Assembly: GCA_048013815.1 (NCBI GenBank)
Contig: CM106586.1
Coordinates: 17,670,001 to 17,734,000 of the forward strand
Source: Setoptus koraiensis
Taxonomy: Eukaryota > Arthropoda
Direction of reading: 5' to 3'
DNA: 64,000 bases
Shown: positions 33,219 through 47,856 of the stretch, piece after piece
Layout of the letters: each line of letters begins with the position of its first letter
Position numbering within the stretch: the first letter of the stretch is position 1
The notes under the pieces: model-generated
What the model saw: only the letters and a program-made list of their open reading frames with translations
What the model was told of the DNA's origin: nothing
Databases searched by the model: none
Position numbers and translations under genes: made by a program

Positions 33219-34783
33219 ATGCCTAAATCTTTGCACGTTCTTGTCGGTGGTGGAACAGGTTTCGTCGGTCGTCATTTGGTGCAATGTTTCAAGTCGAGCG
33301 GAGCCAAAGTTAAAATCATCACAAGGAATCCAAAAGACAAAAGGCCGGATCAAATCTCTTGGGTGAGTTCATGCTTTGTCGGCTTCACCTACAATGGAAT
33401 CCATTTAAGATTCTCTCAACTCTCCAGCCGTCAGTGATTCTGATAGGTATTGTCAGACTAAATTCGTCAAGCAATGTAGTCAAGGAACACATCGATGGTA
33501 TTCATTATTGCGAGAGAAATCCTCCGAGAAGAGCACTCCAAAAAACAGATGATTTGTTCGACACTGCACATCTGAGCATCTTCTGAGTCGTCGACACTAA
33601 TTCATTCATTATTTCTACATTCTGACCCAATTTCTATCTTATTCTATCCTCAACCGGTCTCCTTGTGAATCTACATACTTTCAAACTTTCATTGTCTTGC
33701 GCCATATAATTGCGTTCATGTCAAAGTCTCAAATCAAGTCGGATGGTATACCCAAAGGAACGCAAGCAGTTGTCAACCTTGCAGGCGTCAACATTCTCGA
33801 CCCTTTGAAAAGATGGAACGATGCCTTTATAAAAGAGGTTCATGATAGTGAGCATCCGTTTAATTTTTATCATATATTTTCTGTGAATTATGAGAGCAAT
33901 TTCTTCGGTAGATCAATGTGTAACTTGTTGTTATCTCTACACCATTATTACTAATCCGCAATCACATTCAACACTTTATCACACTCTCAACACTTGATCG
34001 ACGAAAAGGTCGAATTGAAACCAACAAATTACTAGTGAGAGCCATAGATTCTGCCCAAACTGATGTCAACAAACCTAAGTGCTTCGTTACTATTTCCGGC
34101 GTTGGTTACTACAGGCCAAGTGTTAGCGAGGAATACGATGAACAATCTATATCCACTGTCAGAGGTGATAGAAGTCATCCGAGTGATTATTTGATCAAAC
34201 TAGCTCAAGATTGGGAAGATTCTAGCAAGTTGTCGGATGAGTCGCACCTGACCCGCAGAGTTGTGATACGATCGGGCGTCGTTCTTGGTAAGGATGGTGG
34301 AATAATTGAAAGATTACGTCTTCCATTCAGTCTATTTTTGGGCGGCCCCATAGGTAGGTCTCATTGCGATAAACCTACGCAATACTTGACTGTACTATTT
34401 TTAGTTTGACTCCTCTAATTCTTGTTCTCTATTACATTGACTCAACTTTAACAGGCTCGGGAAGACAGTGGTTCCCTTGGATTCATGTAGATGATTTGGT
34501 CAACATGTTTAAATTTTCCATCGAGAACAACCACGTTGAAGGAGTTATAAATGGTGTGGCTCCTCAGCAGATAAACAATTTGCAATTCTCAACGGCATTA
34601 GCTAGAGCCATGAACAGGCCGTCCTTTTTGCCTCTGCCTGAATTTGTTGTTCAAACCTTATTCGGACAGGAACGAGCAGTTATGATGCTTGAAGGTGCAA
34701 AGGTTAAGACCCGTGCTGGACTATTGGGCTTTAGATACAAGTATGCCAACATAGACGAAGCAGTAAAGCAGTGCGTTCAATAG
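33219..34783 (+). CDS. SDR39U1: SDR39U1-like epimerase family protein
   Basis: Four exons: 33219-33362, 33727-33847, 34009-34353 and 34455-34783, all with GT-AG introns; phases 0, 1 and 1 join cleanly to 312 residues. The start ATG at 33219 gives MPKSLHVLVGGGTGFVGRHL, the Rossmann GxxGxxG for NAD(P)H. Downstream are AVVNLAGVNILDPLKRWN, ISGVGYYRPS (the Tyr region of the family), RRVVIRSGVVLGKDGGII, GPIGSGRQWFPWIHVDDL, GVINGVAP and ERAVMMLEGAKV, matching human SDR39U1 (about 290 residues) and bacterial YfcH throughout. The substrate is unknown; human SDR39U1 is reported as mitochondrial or general. The alternative reading through intron 1 stops quickly, so the four-exon model is preferred. The CYP4 gene follows on the same strand 0.9 kb downstream. 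Confidence 0.93.
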
Positions 34784-35710
34784 TGAACTACGCCAGAAGT
34801 CAAATATTCATATATATTGAACATATATTTAAATAGACCTGAAGTTAGACAGTTTGTTAACAGCTTTTAAAAAGGATTTGTCACCGAATTGACTTTCAAT
34901 TTATGCCGTTCTGTGCCAGTACAGTCATTATTGTATAGTTTTTGACTACTAATACTACAACAGATCTACTACAGGAAATAAGCTATAACAATTCAAACAG
35001 AGCATTGCTATAAGAAGGATCATGCGGAAACTTGTGTTAGTTATAGAGATAGATCACAGTGAACGACATATCATGCAAAGTTTGACTCAAGTTGAAAACC
35101 AAGCACATGCACCAATGCTCCATGGTCAGTGAACCATTGTAAACAGTTAGCTTAGCACACACCTGTATCACTCCTCAATGTTACTAATATATTTGTCATT
35201 ATTAGTCTCATTTATGTTGCAAACGTATGCTGTTATTATAATTATCAGCTAATAATAGAAGGAACAATTGTCCTAGTGAACGTTCAAATTAAAGAATTTA
35301 CTGTGTAGCGCTCATACGACAACATTTAACATGTTGCATACAGCGGTTATCAAGGTCAAGAGAAAACTAATCATATCCGAGATCGTTTTTTCTGTCTTGG
35401 TTCGTTGCAATTGCTTGGAACAAATTGCATCGTGTTGACATTTTCGAGGGAGTGATATGTTGATACGTGCCCTGGAAAATGTTTTGTTTTCTATAAGTGC
35501 CAAGTCATCATTGAGGTGGTCGGACTTGACTTTCAGTTTGTTTTCAGTTCTTGAACCGACGAAGAGACTTGCAGAAGACTGTAAAAGAGATAACAGCACC
35601 AACAATATAAACGACACAAGCGATCTTCGTAGCGAGTTGTCAATCCATTCAGCATTCACCTCAAAAAGTTTAAAGATCTACGTTCGTAACCTCCCCACGA
35701 TCTAATAAAC
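34784..35710. other. Intergenic region with CYP4 promoter/5' UTR
   Basis: About 0.9 kb between SDR39U1 and CYP4, AT-rich. The last 227 bp before the CYP4 ATG (from about 35484) are part of a segment that recurs at 42608-42989. No ORF on the minus strand is convincing. Confidence 0.55.
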
Positions 35711-35866
35711 ATGATAGCATTGTTTGTCGATTGGGCAACCTCAAGCTTGCTGAGGTTTCTCATTGTGACCCTAGCCACCGGATTCATCATTCAACATGTT
35801 TTAAAAAGGGCAAGAAAGTATCAAGAGTTCCGTGAGCGAATCAACAAGTTGCCAGGTCCGCCAGCC
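35484..35866 (+). repeat. Source copy of duplicated CYP4 5' segment
   Basis: The CYP4 upstream region plus its first 52 codons. 371 bp (35496-35866) align without a gap to 42619-42989, with about a dozen differences counted by eye. This copy keeps the ATG and runs into intact coding sequence. Confidence 0.9.
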
Positions 35867-37694
35867 GTAAATCCGATGATTGGTAACATTCCCAGCAAGG
35901 TGTTGGGCATGATGCATTCGTGTAGCCGAAGAGAAGCGAGTGACTTTTATACAAGCCAAATCCAATCTGTCTTGGGTCATACTATTATCTACAAAGATGA
36001 ACCATTGTACCGATTGTGGGTGGGTAATCAGCCTGTTATTTGTGTTTGGAAACCCGAGGCAGTTGAACAAATATTAAGTGATAATTTTCTTTTAGAGAAA
36101 TCCTATCACTATGACTTTTTACGACCGTGGTTAGGCGATGGTCTATTAACTAGTCCTGGCAGAATATGGCGACCAAGAAGAAAATTGTTAGTGCCATCAT
36201 TTCATTTCCACATACTCCAAGACTTTGTGCCCATATTTGATCGTAAATCAAGATTACTGGTCACGAGATTGAACAATATGATAGCAGATTTAAACCGAGC
36301 CTCATCTCTTGCGGAAGGAGTCGAACAAACTGAAAAAACAACATCCGTCGTCACAGACATCACCCCAGTAATAACTGCTTGTGCTCTTGATGCCATTTGT
36401 GGTAAGTTGCTGGTCTGTAATAAGAATCGGGACAATTGAGTTACCATATCAATTCTAATTTATATCCTTTTCTAACTCATATCACCTGTGATAATTGATT
36501 CTTATCTATAGAAACCATCATGGGTGTGTCGATAGACGCCCAGAACAACCCAAAGAATGAATATTGTCAATCCGTTTACATGTAAGTTAATCACTTTACA
36601 TTGTGATCAGCAGGTATAACCAATGATCAAGTATCATTAACCGTCGCTTTCTCACCCAAATCACACAAAAATTTCAATTGATGAATGTATTTAGTGTTGG
36701 TGAGACTTTCTTGGAGAGGATCATACAGCCGCGATATTGGTTGGATCCAATCTTCAAACTCACTGATTTAGGTAGACTATATGAGCATCATTTGGGAAAA
36801 CTGCATCGTTTCACTAGAAAAGTCATTTCAGATAGGAAGCTTGAGCGCCAGAAACAATCTGAAGATTCCTTTCGTGAACAAGACACCAGCCCGTCCGGTA
36901 ATGAATCAACCGAGAAAGATCACTCAATCGGTACAACCTTACGGCCTCTTCCTACAACAATTGATAGCAACGAAAGAAAACAACCAAAAGCTTTCTTGGA
37001 TTTGTTGTTGGATAAATTAAACTCATCGGGCGGTCAAACACTAACGGACGAAGAGATAAGAGAGGAGGTTGATACCTTCATGTTTGAGGGGCACGACACA
37101 ACAGCCATGGCTCTTTCATGGGCGATTTTTCTCTTGGGACACCATCAGGACATTCAAAAACGCCTACAAGAGGAAGTAGATCAATACTTTGACAACAATT
37201 CTACAGCCTCTGGCAAAGATGAAGAAGTTCAATTGGACGAGATAAAAAAGCTCAAATATTTAGATTGTGTTGTGAAAGAGGCCCTTCGTCTTTGTCCCTC
37301 TGTACCGTTTATTGGCAGACAAACAACAAAAGACATGGAAATACAAGGTTATGATGTACCTGCTGGAAGTGTTATCTTTGTGCTCATCTACCAATTGCAT
37401 CGGAATAGGGAGATATTTCCCGAACCAGAACGCTTCAATCCAGATAGATTTTTGGATGTCCATACAAATAGACGTCACCCGTTTGCTTACGTGCCCTTCT
37501 CAGCAGGCCCTCGCAATTGCATTGGACAAAAGTTTGCCAAGGCAGAAATGAAGACAATCCTACTACATTTGATGCGCAATTTCAGATTTGAATCGGTAAC
37601 TGATTTAGATAAAGCCAAAGTACAAATGGAGATGGTGCTAAGACCGAAGAACGCTTTAGAAGTGAGAGTGTCATTGAGAGAGAAGACATTCTAG
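35711..37694 (+). CDS. Cytochrome P450, CYP4 family (CYP4V-like)
   Basis: Three exons: 35711-36401, 36512-36581 and 36695-37694 (donors GTAAGT; phases 1 and 2), giving 586 residues. An N-terminal membrane anchor (LRFLIVTLATGFIIQHVL) is followed by the Pro hinge KLPGPPAVNPMIGN (about 47-60). Helix C is WRPRRKLLVPSFHFHILQDF; helix I is FEGHDTT (384-390), the CYP4 signature; ExxR is E449-A-L-R452; then FNPDRF and the haem loop YVPFSAGPRNCIGQKFA with Cys529 as ligand. CYP4 enzymes are ER monooxygenases, often omega-hydroxylating fatty acids, in arthropods also linked to xenobiotics and hormones. It is longer than the usual 500 residues because of a polar insert (about 300-340, EDSFREQDTSPSGNESTEKD) between helices G and H. 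Part of the 5' end is duplicated at 42608-42989. An AATAAA lies at 37971. Confidence 0.95.
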
Positions 37695-38328
37695 GTATAG
37701 GAAGTTGCTTTTCACGACTTTTCAGAGTTACTATTACGACATGTGAGTGTCGTCACTAGGATTTTTAATCATTGACAACGTAATAGTAAAATATTGTGTG
37801 TTCACTTAGGAATTGTTAGATGTATTCGCACTGTTTTCCATTAATTTAATAATTGAAGTGTTTCAGCCGCCATTGGTTGATAGATGAGTTCAATCTTCCA
37901 ATGATGATGTTGTTCTTCGCGAAATCTCAATTATAGCTTGCAATATTCTTTTATCGTGTTACTGAGTAAAAATAAATAGTAGACGTATAAATACTTAACT
38001 TGATAGTGGTTTTATATACTTAACAATTAGATAACTAACCTTTAGTTATTTAACAGCGTTACGCATATCGTTTCTTTTCTTCTTCTTCTTCTTCTTCATG
38101 CTTGTGATTGCATATTATAACTTGCTTGTGTATCTTCAACAATTCTAGGATTCAACAATTATAATTTCTTCAAAAATATATGTGCTTGCATATGTATAGA
38201 TACGATTAAGTATCTTGGCATGTCTTTATATATTTATATATATATAGAGGTATTCAGCTCATTAATATCAACAAAATGTAATCTCCGTTCGTTTGTGAGT
38301 ATTCTAATCTATCCGACAAGATTGACCC
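37695..38328. other. Convergent intergenic region, CYP4/SMS 3' ends
   Basis: About 630 bp, AT-rich, holding the 3' UTRs of the convergent CYP4 (AATAAA at 37971) and sphingomyelin synthase genes. A (TTC)n tract lies at about 38075-38100. Confidence 0.5.
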
Positions 38329-39432
38329 TCAAGAAACTTTGATGTTCTTAGTAAAGTATCTGGCTTTAAGATGATATATTGCATCTTTGGCATTATTTAA
38401 AACATTGTATTGTTTAATTGCATCCAAAGGGTTTTCAAACTCATTAGGTACCATACCGCCAACGTTTGACTCAAAAAAGTAGAACAACGGGAACCATATC
38501 CTGGTGCGATCACGATTCCTATGGGCTGTCTGATTGTTTTGATTATTAGCTAACGTATGATAATATAGGAAGAGCCTGGTCGATATGTAAAAGGCTATGA
38601 AGACATCAATCGAATAGTGCTCATGTGCAGCTAATATGAAGAAAACTCCAAATAAATTTATCACCCAGGTAACAGTGTGCATTATGTGGACGAAATAGGA
38701 ATTACCGGACGTGTATTCTGTGATGAAGAAATTGAGTAATGTTAGTGTAACAGTATGACCACTGAACATATAATCACCGCATGTTCTTACTCCTTTGATT
38801 GACATTCCAACACCGCGCCATATCATAAATGCCTGATAAAGACGCTCCAACCAAGTTCCATATGGCCTAGCGGTGCATTCAAGATGGCGCCCAGGTACGG
38901 ATAATGATGTGATTAATATTGTAACACAGCGCAATAAAAACACAGAACCAAATAATGAGAATAGTCGTCTCAATATAATGAATCTGTATTTGTGGAAGAC
39001 TAATACTAAACTGAACATTATAAATAATATCATGCCACAGTATTCGCACATGGCAAACGCCCACGGTATAAATGGTACATTATCTAGTACAATATCGGGA
39101 AGTGGTGGGAATACGAGCATATCGGGAACACGGTCGTGCACGATAACCATAACAATAGCTGTAATCCAGGTACTGAATAGAAAATACATCATAGCCACGA
39201 GAGTTTTCCATGGTTCCGAGTTGACAGTATTGGTGTTTCGCCTCCGTCGGCTTCGCTTCTTGCTTGTTGCTGGCTGTGACGGCATGTAAGTGATGCGACT
39301 TAGTTTGAGAAGGTCACTTGGGAAGTCTATAGAGGCGCTACTGTTATTAATGTTGTTGAGGATCAGACTGGCGCTTGACGATGGAGGCGGCGGCGGCGGC
39401 GACGTTGGCGGCGAGTTCTCTCGGCACAACAC
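38329..39432 (-). CDS. SGMS: Sphingomyelin synthase (ceramide cholinephosphotransferase)
   Basis: An open frame of 367 codons. The 5' end is uncertain: the open frame begins without ATG just after an in-frame stop, a possible acceptor CCCCCGTCAG sits there, and the first internal Met is codon 50 (39283-39285), which would still include the whole enzyme core. The family transfers phosphocholine (or phosphoethanolamine) from phospholipid to ceramide in Golgi or plasma membrane. The SMS motifs are present: [13 protein letters not shown], the Arg/Pro-rich [31 protein letters not shown] with His226, and AHEHYSIDV with His272 and Asp276 completing the lipid-phosphatase-type triad; six hydrophobic segments. 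The N-terminus is Pro/Ser-rich and then basic (KKRSRRRR). No SAM domain is seen, which favours SMS1/2 type over SMSr, though ethanolamine specificity cannot be excluded. Confidence 0.92.
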   Translation of the reverse strand: MLCRENSPPTSPPPPPPSSSASLILNNINNSSASIDFPSDLLKLSRITYMPSQPATSKKRSRRRRNTNTVNSEPWKTLVAMMYFLFSTWITAIVMVIVHDRVPDMLVFPPLPDIVLDNVPFIPWAFAMCEYCGMILFIMFSLVLVFHKYRFIILRRLFSLFGSVFLLRCVTILITSLSVPGRHLECTARPYGTWLERLYQAFMIWRGVGMSIKGVRTCGDYMFSGHTVTLTLLNFFITEYTSGNSYFVHIMHTVTWVINLFGVFFILAAHEHYSIDVFIAFYISTRLFLYYHTLANNQNNQTAHRNRDRTRIWFPLFYFFESNVGGMVPNEFENPLDAIKQYNVLNNAKDAIYHLKARYFTKNIKVS

Positions 39433-39963
39433 TGACGGGGGCTAGATAATCGCTGGCGATGAGACTATTACATTCAATAATGATGGCGTAGATATTCGTG
39501 TGTGTGTATGTGTATATATAGACGATCTTGACCCTTTGATTTCCTAGTCGGAGATAAAGAGATATGCACCCACATTAATTGATGTCAGGTGATACTGCTT
39601 GTGCGCCTGTTGTTTGACGCATAAAATTCGGCGGTGTGCTAGTGTGTGCCGCAGCGCAACTCTGGGGTGTCCAAAGCCAGTGCGTAACATCCAGGGCAGC
39701 GTGTGCGGCGCAAAAGCACACGGCGTACAGCTGGAGCAGGTGTGCCGCTAGCTCTGCCTTTGGTGTGCGGGGCGCAGTGTGCGCCGAGCCGGTGCAGCGT
39801 GACGTGCGCCGGCTGAGCTCAAGAACGAACTGTGCCCCAACAGGCTCCGCAATGCACCGCAGAAAATGCGGTGCAAAAGCCCAAATAGCCCGCTGTGGCG
39901 TAACCAGTGGAGGCGGCATAAAAATGAGAGCTCTCGGGCGAGTGTGTGCATTCCTGCGTATAT

Positions 39964-40003
<40 letters not shown>

Positions 40004-42607
40004 GTGTGTGTGCTTGTTTGCTTTGCAAGTTGGGCAACAGAGTCTGTTGAACAGAGGAGAGACGCACACACTCGCTCATTGGCACTACACAGCCCACAGG
40101 CATTGTGTGACGAAAACAACAATAGTTTACAGAAAAAAATAATGATCTTACCATCAGGGGGCGCTTAAAGGTTAAATGGCAGCCTGATGTCTATGTCAAG
40201 CTTGCTCTTCTAGTAAATAACGTCATACAAACACTGTAATACTGATCAGATTGTCAGTACATAAAGGTTTACAGAAGGTTCATGTAAGCGATTGAGTTTT
40301 CTCCGTTGGTGATTATCCAATCCCGAGCGATTCTCTATCATGTTACGTATGGCGTGTACATGTAGTTTTGTGTAAACTTTGATATACCAGACGCAACAGC
40401 GACAAGGACGCGCGATTTGCTGTTCCATGTTGGCACAGGATTCCCGACAGGAACGAAGCCGATGTGAAACTGTCGAGCCGCACTGTTCGGCAAGGAATGG
40501 GCGTGCAGGGTTTTTGAACGCGGAGTCGGCGTTTTGTGGGATTTTGCGCGTGACTCGGGTAAAATATAAACCGTCAGTTATATTTCACAGGTGGATTGTG
40601 TGGATGAGTTGTTATTATGGTTCTAATCTAAACTCCGCCGGTTCATTAATCAATTATGCGCAGAGATGATGTTATATTTTTGATATTGTTGTTTCTTCTT
40701 TCAATGTATCACTTCGACGCATGGACCATTTCGCGAAACTGAACAAGCGTTTAGTTTGCGCTGAAGATGGGACCATACCGGCGTATCGAAAGCCTGCCTG
40801 CTGAAAACTCGGCTCGGACTAACCGTGGACAGCGATTCGACGGATAGTGATGCAATTATACGCACAGTGCGTAGTATCAGTGACAAACGGATATCTCACT
40901 AGAATTACATAGGACATTTCGGGAATTTCGCTTGAATTATAATCGATGTAGTTGGCGCCCGTCCGGCTCGATTTCGCAGTCAAAGTTGCTCGGGTGTGCG
41001 GATCGCAAGTGGGTGTGTACGAGAGCGGGCCGCTACGGCACGACCGAACACGATGCACAAAATGCACGCACGAAAGCGGCGATATTGTATACCCGATGTG
41101 CACTGGCGCGACTAACAACGGCTCGTAAGGATTATGGCATCGCCATGTAGGTGCAACCAATAAATCTGTTGTAGCCTCACGTTTATATTATCCACATAAA
41201 CAAACGGATGTTTCACGTACTTGACGACCGGCGGACCCACGCACAATTTTGCTATCCAGACAAAGGAATCCATCAAGATTCACAACAAGACTACGAGCAG
41301 CACTATTTTTACTCGTTTGCCCCGTCAATCTCTTCATCCTAGGAAGCCTTTGGTCATCTCAGCCGAGCTCCAGCCTTGACAACATATGTCTATTTTGGCC
41401 TCTTGCTAAAAAGTTATTGTTATCTATTATTTATTTAATAATAACTTTGTTATTTGTTGTTGATCACTAATCCCATCCATGGATTGCGCGCACCGTTAAT
41501 GCAAATGATAACAATAGTCAATATTTGCCATCTCACCAAAATTTCTACACGCCATCACTGATACATTTACTGTGCCTGACACGCAATCCAACACTGCAAT
41601 TATTTAATCTAATCTAAGCTAAAACATTACAGCTCACACCGACAGTAACTCGGCAAACAAACGAGTCACCATAAGCCAGAATCTATTAAGGCCGAACGCG
41701 AATAAACTCCATCTTTCACTATTGACCTTATGACATATAAACACGCTGATGAATAGAGAGGGACATAGAGACACCATTGCCGATGCAGCTGAATATAAAC
41801 GCCGATAGCAGATTATTATATTTGGCAAGTTCAATCGAATGTTGATATTAGCTTGGTGCTGATATCGCCTAGCGAAAGTAACGACAGAAACAATCACTGA
41901 AGATTCATTACGCTTAATGTAATTGCATGGAAAGTTTACTTTCATCCCATCTAATAACACGCAGGCCTGCATACACACACAAACACAATATAATATTGTT
42001 CAGGTGGTAACTGAGGAGTGTCATTTATTTCACATCGATCATATCAGCTAATCGCTACTAGATGATTATATGAAACGAATCAATAAAACAGCAACAACCG
42101 TAATCATCCATTGATCCTGATACCGATAGGGAAATATTAAATACACACTGCACCACAACAATTATTCCAGTCAACCACTGCTGCTTTTTCTGCCGCCTGA
42201 TGCCACTAGCTTCTCAAAGTAGAGTTGTTTACGGGCGTTGCAACATTGAATCTCCTTCTAAAACACATACTCATTTGTTCATATCTCCTCTCCTTCACTC
42301 TCGTCTAATCAGTGGGCTGTATTACTATCATCAGGAGCCTGTCTATCGCAGCAAATAGTTGCTGCTACTCCGTTGTCCCGGTCGAAGTTGTTCATTGCAT
42401 TCGCACCCTTTAAACTCTTTTCGCTTGAGTCTATTGGATTATTTAGAACGCATCGAAGGCGTTTATAGATTAACAGAGGGACAACAAGGCTTCACCGAGG
42501 ATTTGCAATCCACTCGCAAACTTATCGAGGCATTTTTCTTTATTTCAACATTACTAACTATTCGAATTGGTTGAATTGATCTCGATAAATTAATATGATC
42601 TTTGATG
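39433..42607. other. Intergenic region upstream of SMS
   Basis: About 3.2 kb. 39.6-40.1 kb is G+C-rich and includes a (TG)n tract at 39967-40013; opposing open frames there have no protein features. The remainder is AT-rich with only short ORFs; one of 71 codons at 42359-42574 (LLDYLERIEGVYRLTEGQQG) looks protein-like but is unidentified and lies just before the duplicated CYP4 fragment. Confidence 0.5.
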
Positions 42608-42989
42608 TTTTTTCTATTAGTGCCAAGTCATCATTGAGGTGGTCGGACTTGACTTTCAGTTTGTTTTAAGTTCTTGAACCGACGAAGAGACTTGCAGAAG
42701 ACTGTAAAAGAGATAACAGCACCAACAATATAAACGACACAAGCGATCTTCGTAGCGAGTTGTCAATCCATTCAGCATACACTTCAAAAAGTTTAAAGAT
42801 CTATGTTCGTAACCTCCCCACGATCTAATAAACTTGATAGCATTGTTTGTCGATTGGGCAACCTCAAGCTTGCTGGGGTTTCTCATTGTGACCCTATCCA
42901 CTGGATTCATCATTCAAATTGTTCTAAAAAGGGCAAGAAAGTATCAAGAGTTCTGTGAGCGAATCAACAAGTTGCCAGGTCCGCCAGCC
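42608..42989 (+). pseudogene. Duplicated 5' fragment of CYP4 gene
   Basis: Near-identical copy of 35484-35866: upstream region plus 52 codons (FVDWATSSLLGFLIVTLSTG, then KLPGPPA), ending abruptly after the codons for GPPA, where unrelated sequence starts. The start codon is TTG instead of ATG, and no downstream P450 exons follow, so it cannot make a P450. About 12 substitutions and no indels in 371 bp by eye suggest a fairly recent event. Since the non-transcribed upstream part is included and there is no poly(A), this is a DNA-level duplication rather than a retrocopy. Confidence 0.92.
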
Positions 42990-42994
42990 TTCCT

Positions 42995-43601
42995 AATAAA
43001 AAGTAGTGCTTCGCTATCGACTTCGAGATGAGACTGAGTAGGCTGAGCATCTCTTCTATATTGTTTTGTTTCGACCCAACAATATACGTACATCCGTCGG
43101 GTTCCTTGTGAAGCATTGGTGGGTAGTTTGTCTAGAATTCGTCAATCATCTCTCGTCTATTTTTATCACCAGCCCAAGAGTGTGCTATATAATTCATAGA
43201 TATCTGGTATTCACTTCTTTAATGTCATCGATGGAGTTAGAGCGAGCATATTTTGAGGTGATTATGCATGCTATCGGATTCATGTCGGTGGCAAAAGAGA
43301 CCCCTTTGACAGCATTGTACAACGCTGTCATTGTCGCCCCTGATCCTGAGCCACATTCCACAAATATTTTCATACCATGCCTGAGGATATCTGAATCTTT
43401 CTCCACGACGGCTAACAACAGGAAAGAGTCTTCTGCCGCCTCATAAACATCTTCTAAGTCCTCTCCGAAAATACTTTTATTGGATATTTCAAAGGTTGCT
43501 AGCCATATTTTTTTGGAAAAGAGAAATGAATGTTTCACTGCGAGAATCTGCCCATGTGTGATCAAACGAATATATAGGTGATGTCTCTCTAGCCTACACA
43601 A
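42995..43601 (-). pseudogene. N6AMT1: Broken N6AMT1/HEMK2 methyltransferase copy
   Basis: Minus strand. The first part reads EDLEDVYEAAEDSFLLL and FVECGSGSG then FATDMNPIAC, matching the N-terminus and SAM-binding motif I of N6AMT1 (HEMK2, the eRF1 Gln methyltransferase with TRMT112). It stops at TGA near 43194. Right after it, in another stretch, WAGDKNRREMIDEF and CTYIVGSKQNNIEEMLSL match the C-terminal third, with an in-frame TAG at 43132-43134. The about 55 residues between, which hold the catalytic NPPY motif, are missing, and only about 35 bp separate the two parts. An internal deletion plus stops make this a pseudogene; a badly annotated exon set is less likely. It abuts the CYP4 fragment. 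Confidence 0.75.

Positions 43602-47856
<4,255 letters not shown>

Noticed and set aside
39575-40142. Opposing long ORFs (up to 168 codons) upstream of the SMS gene
   Set aside because: They run through a (TG)n tract and G+C-rich DNA; no protein features on either strand.
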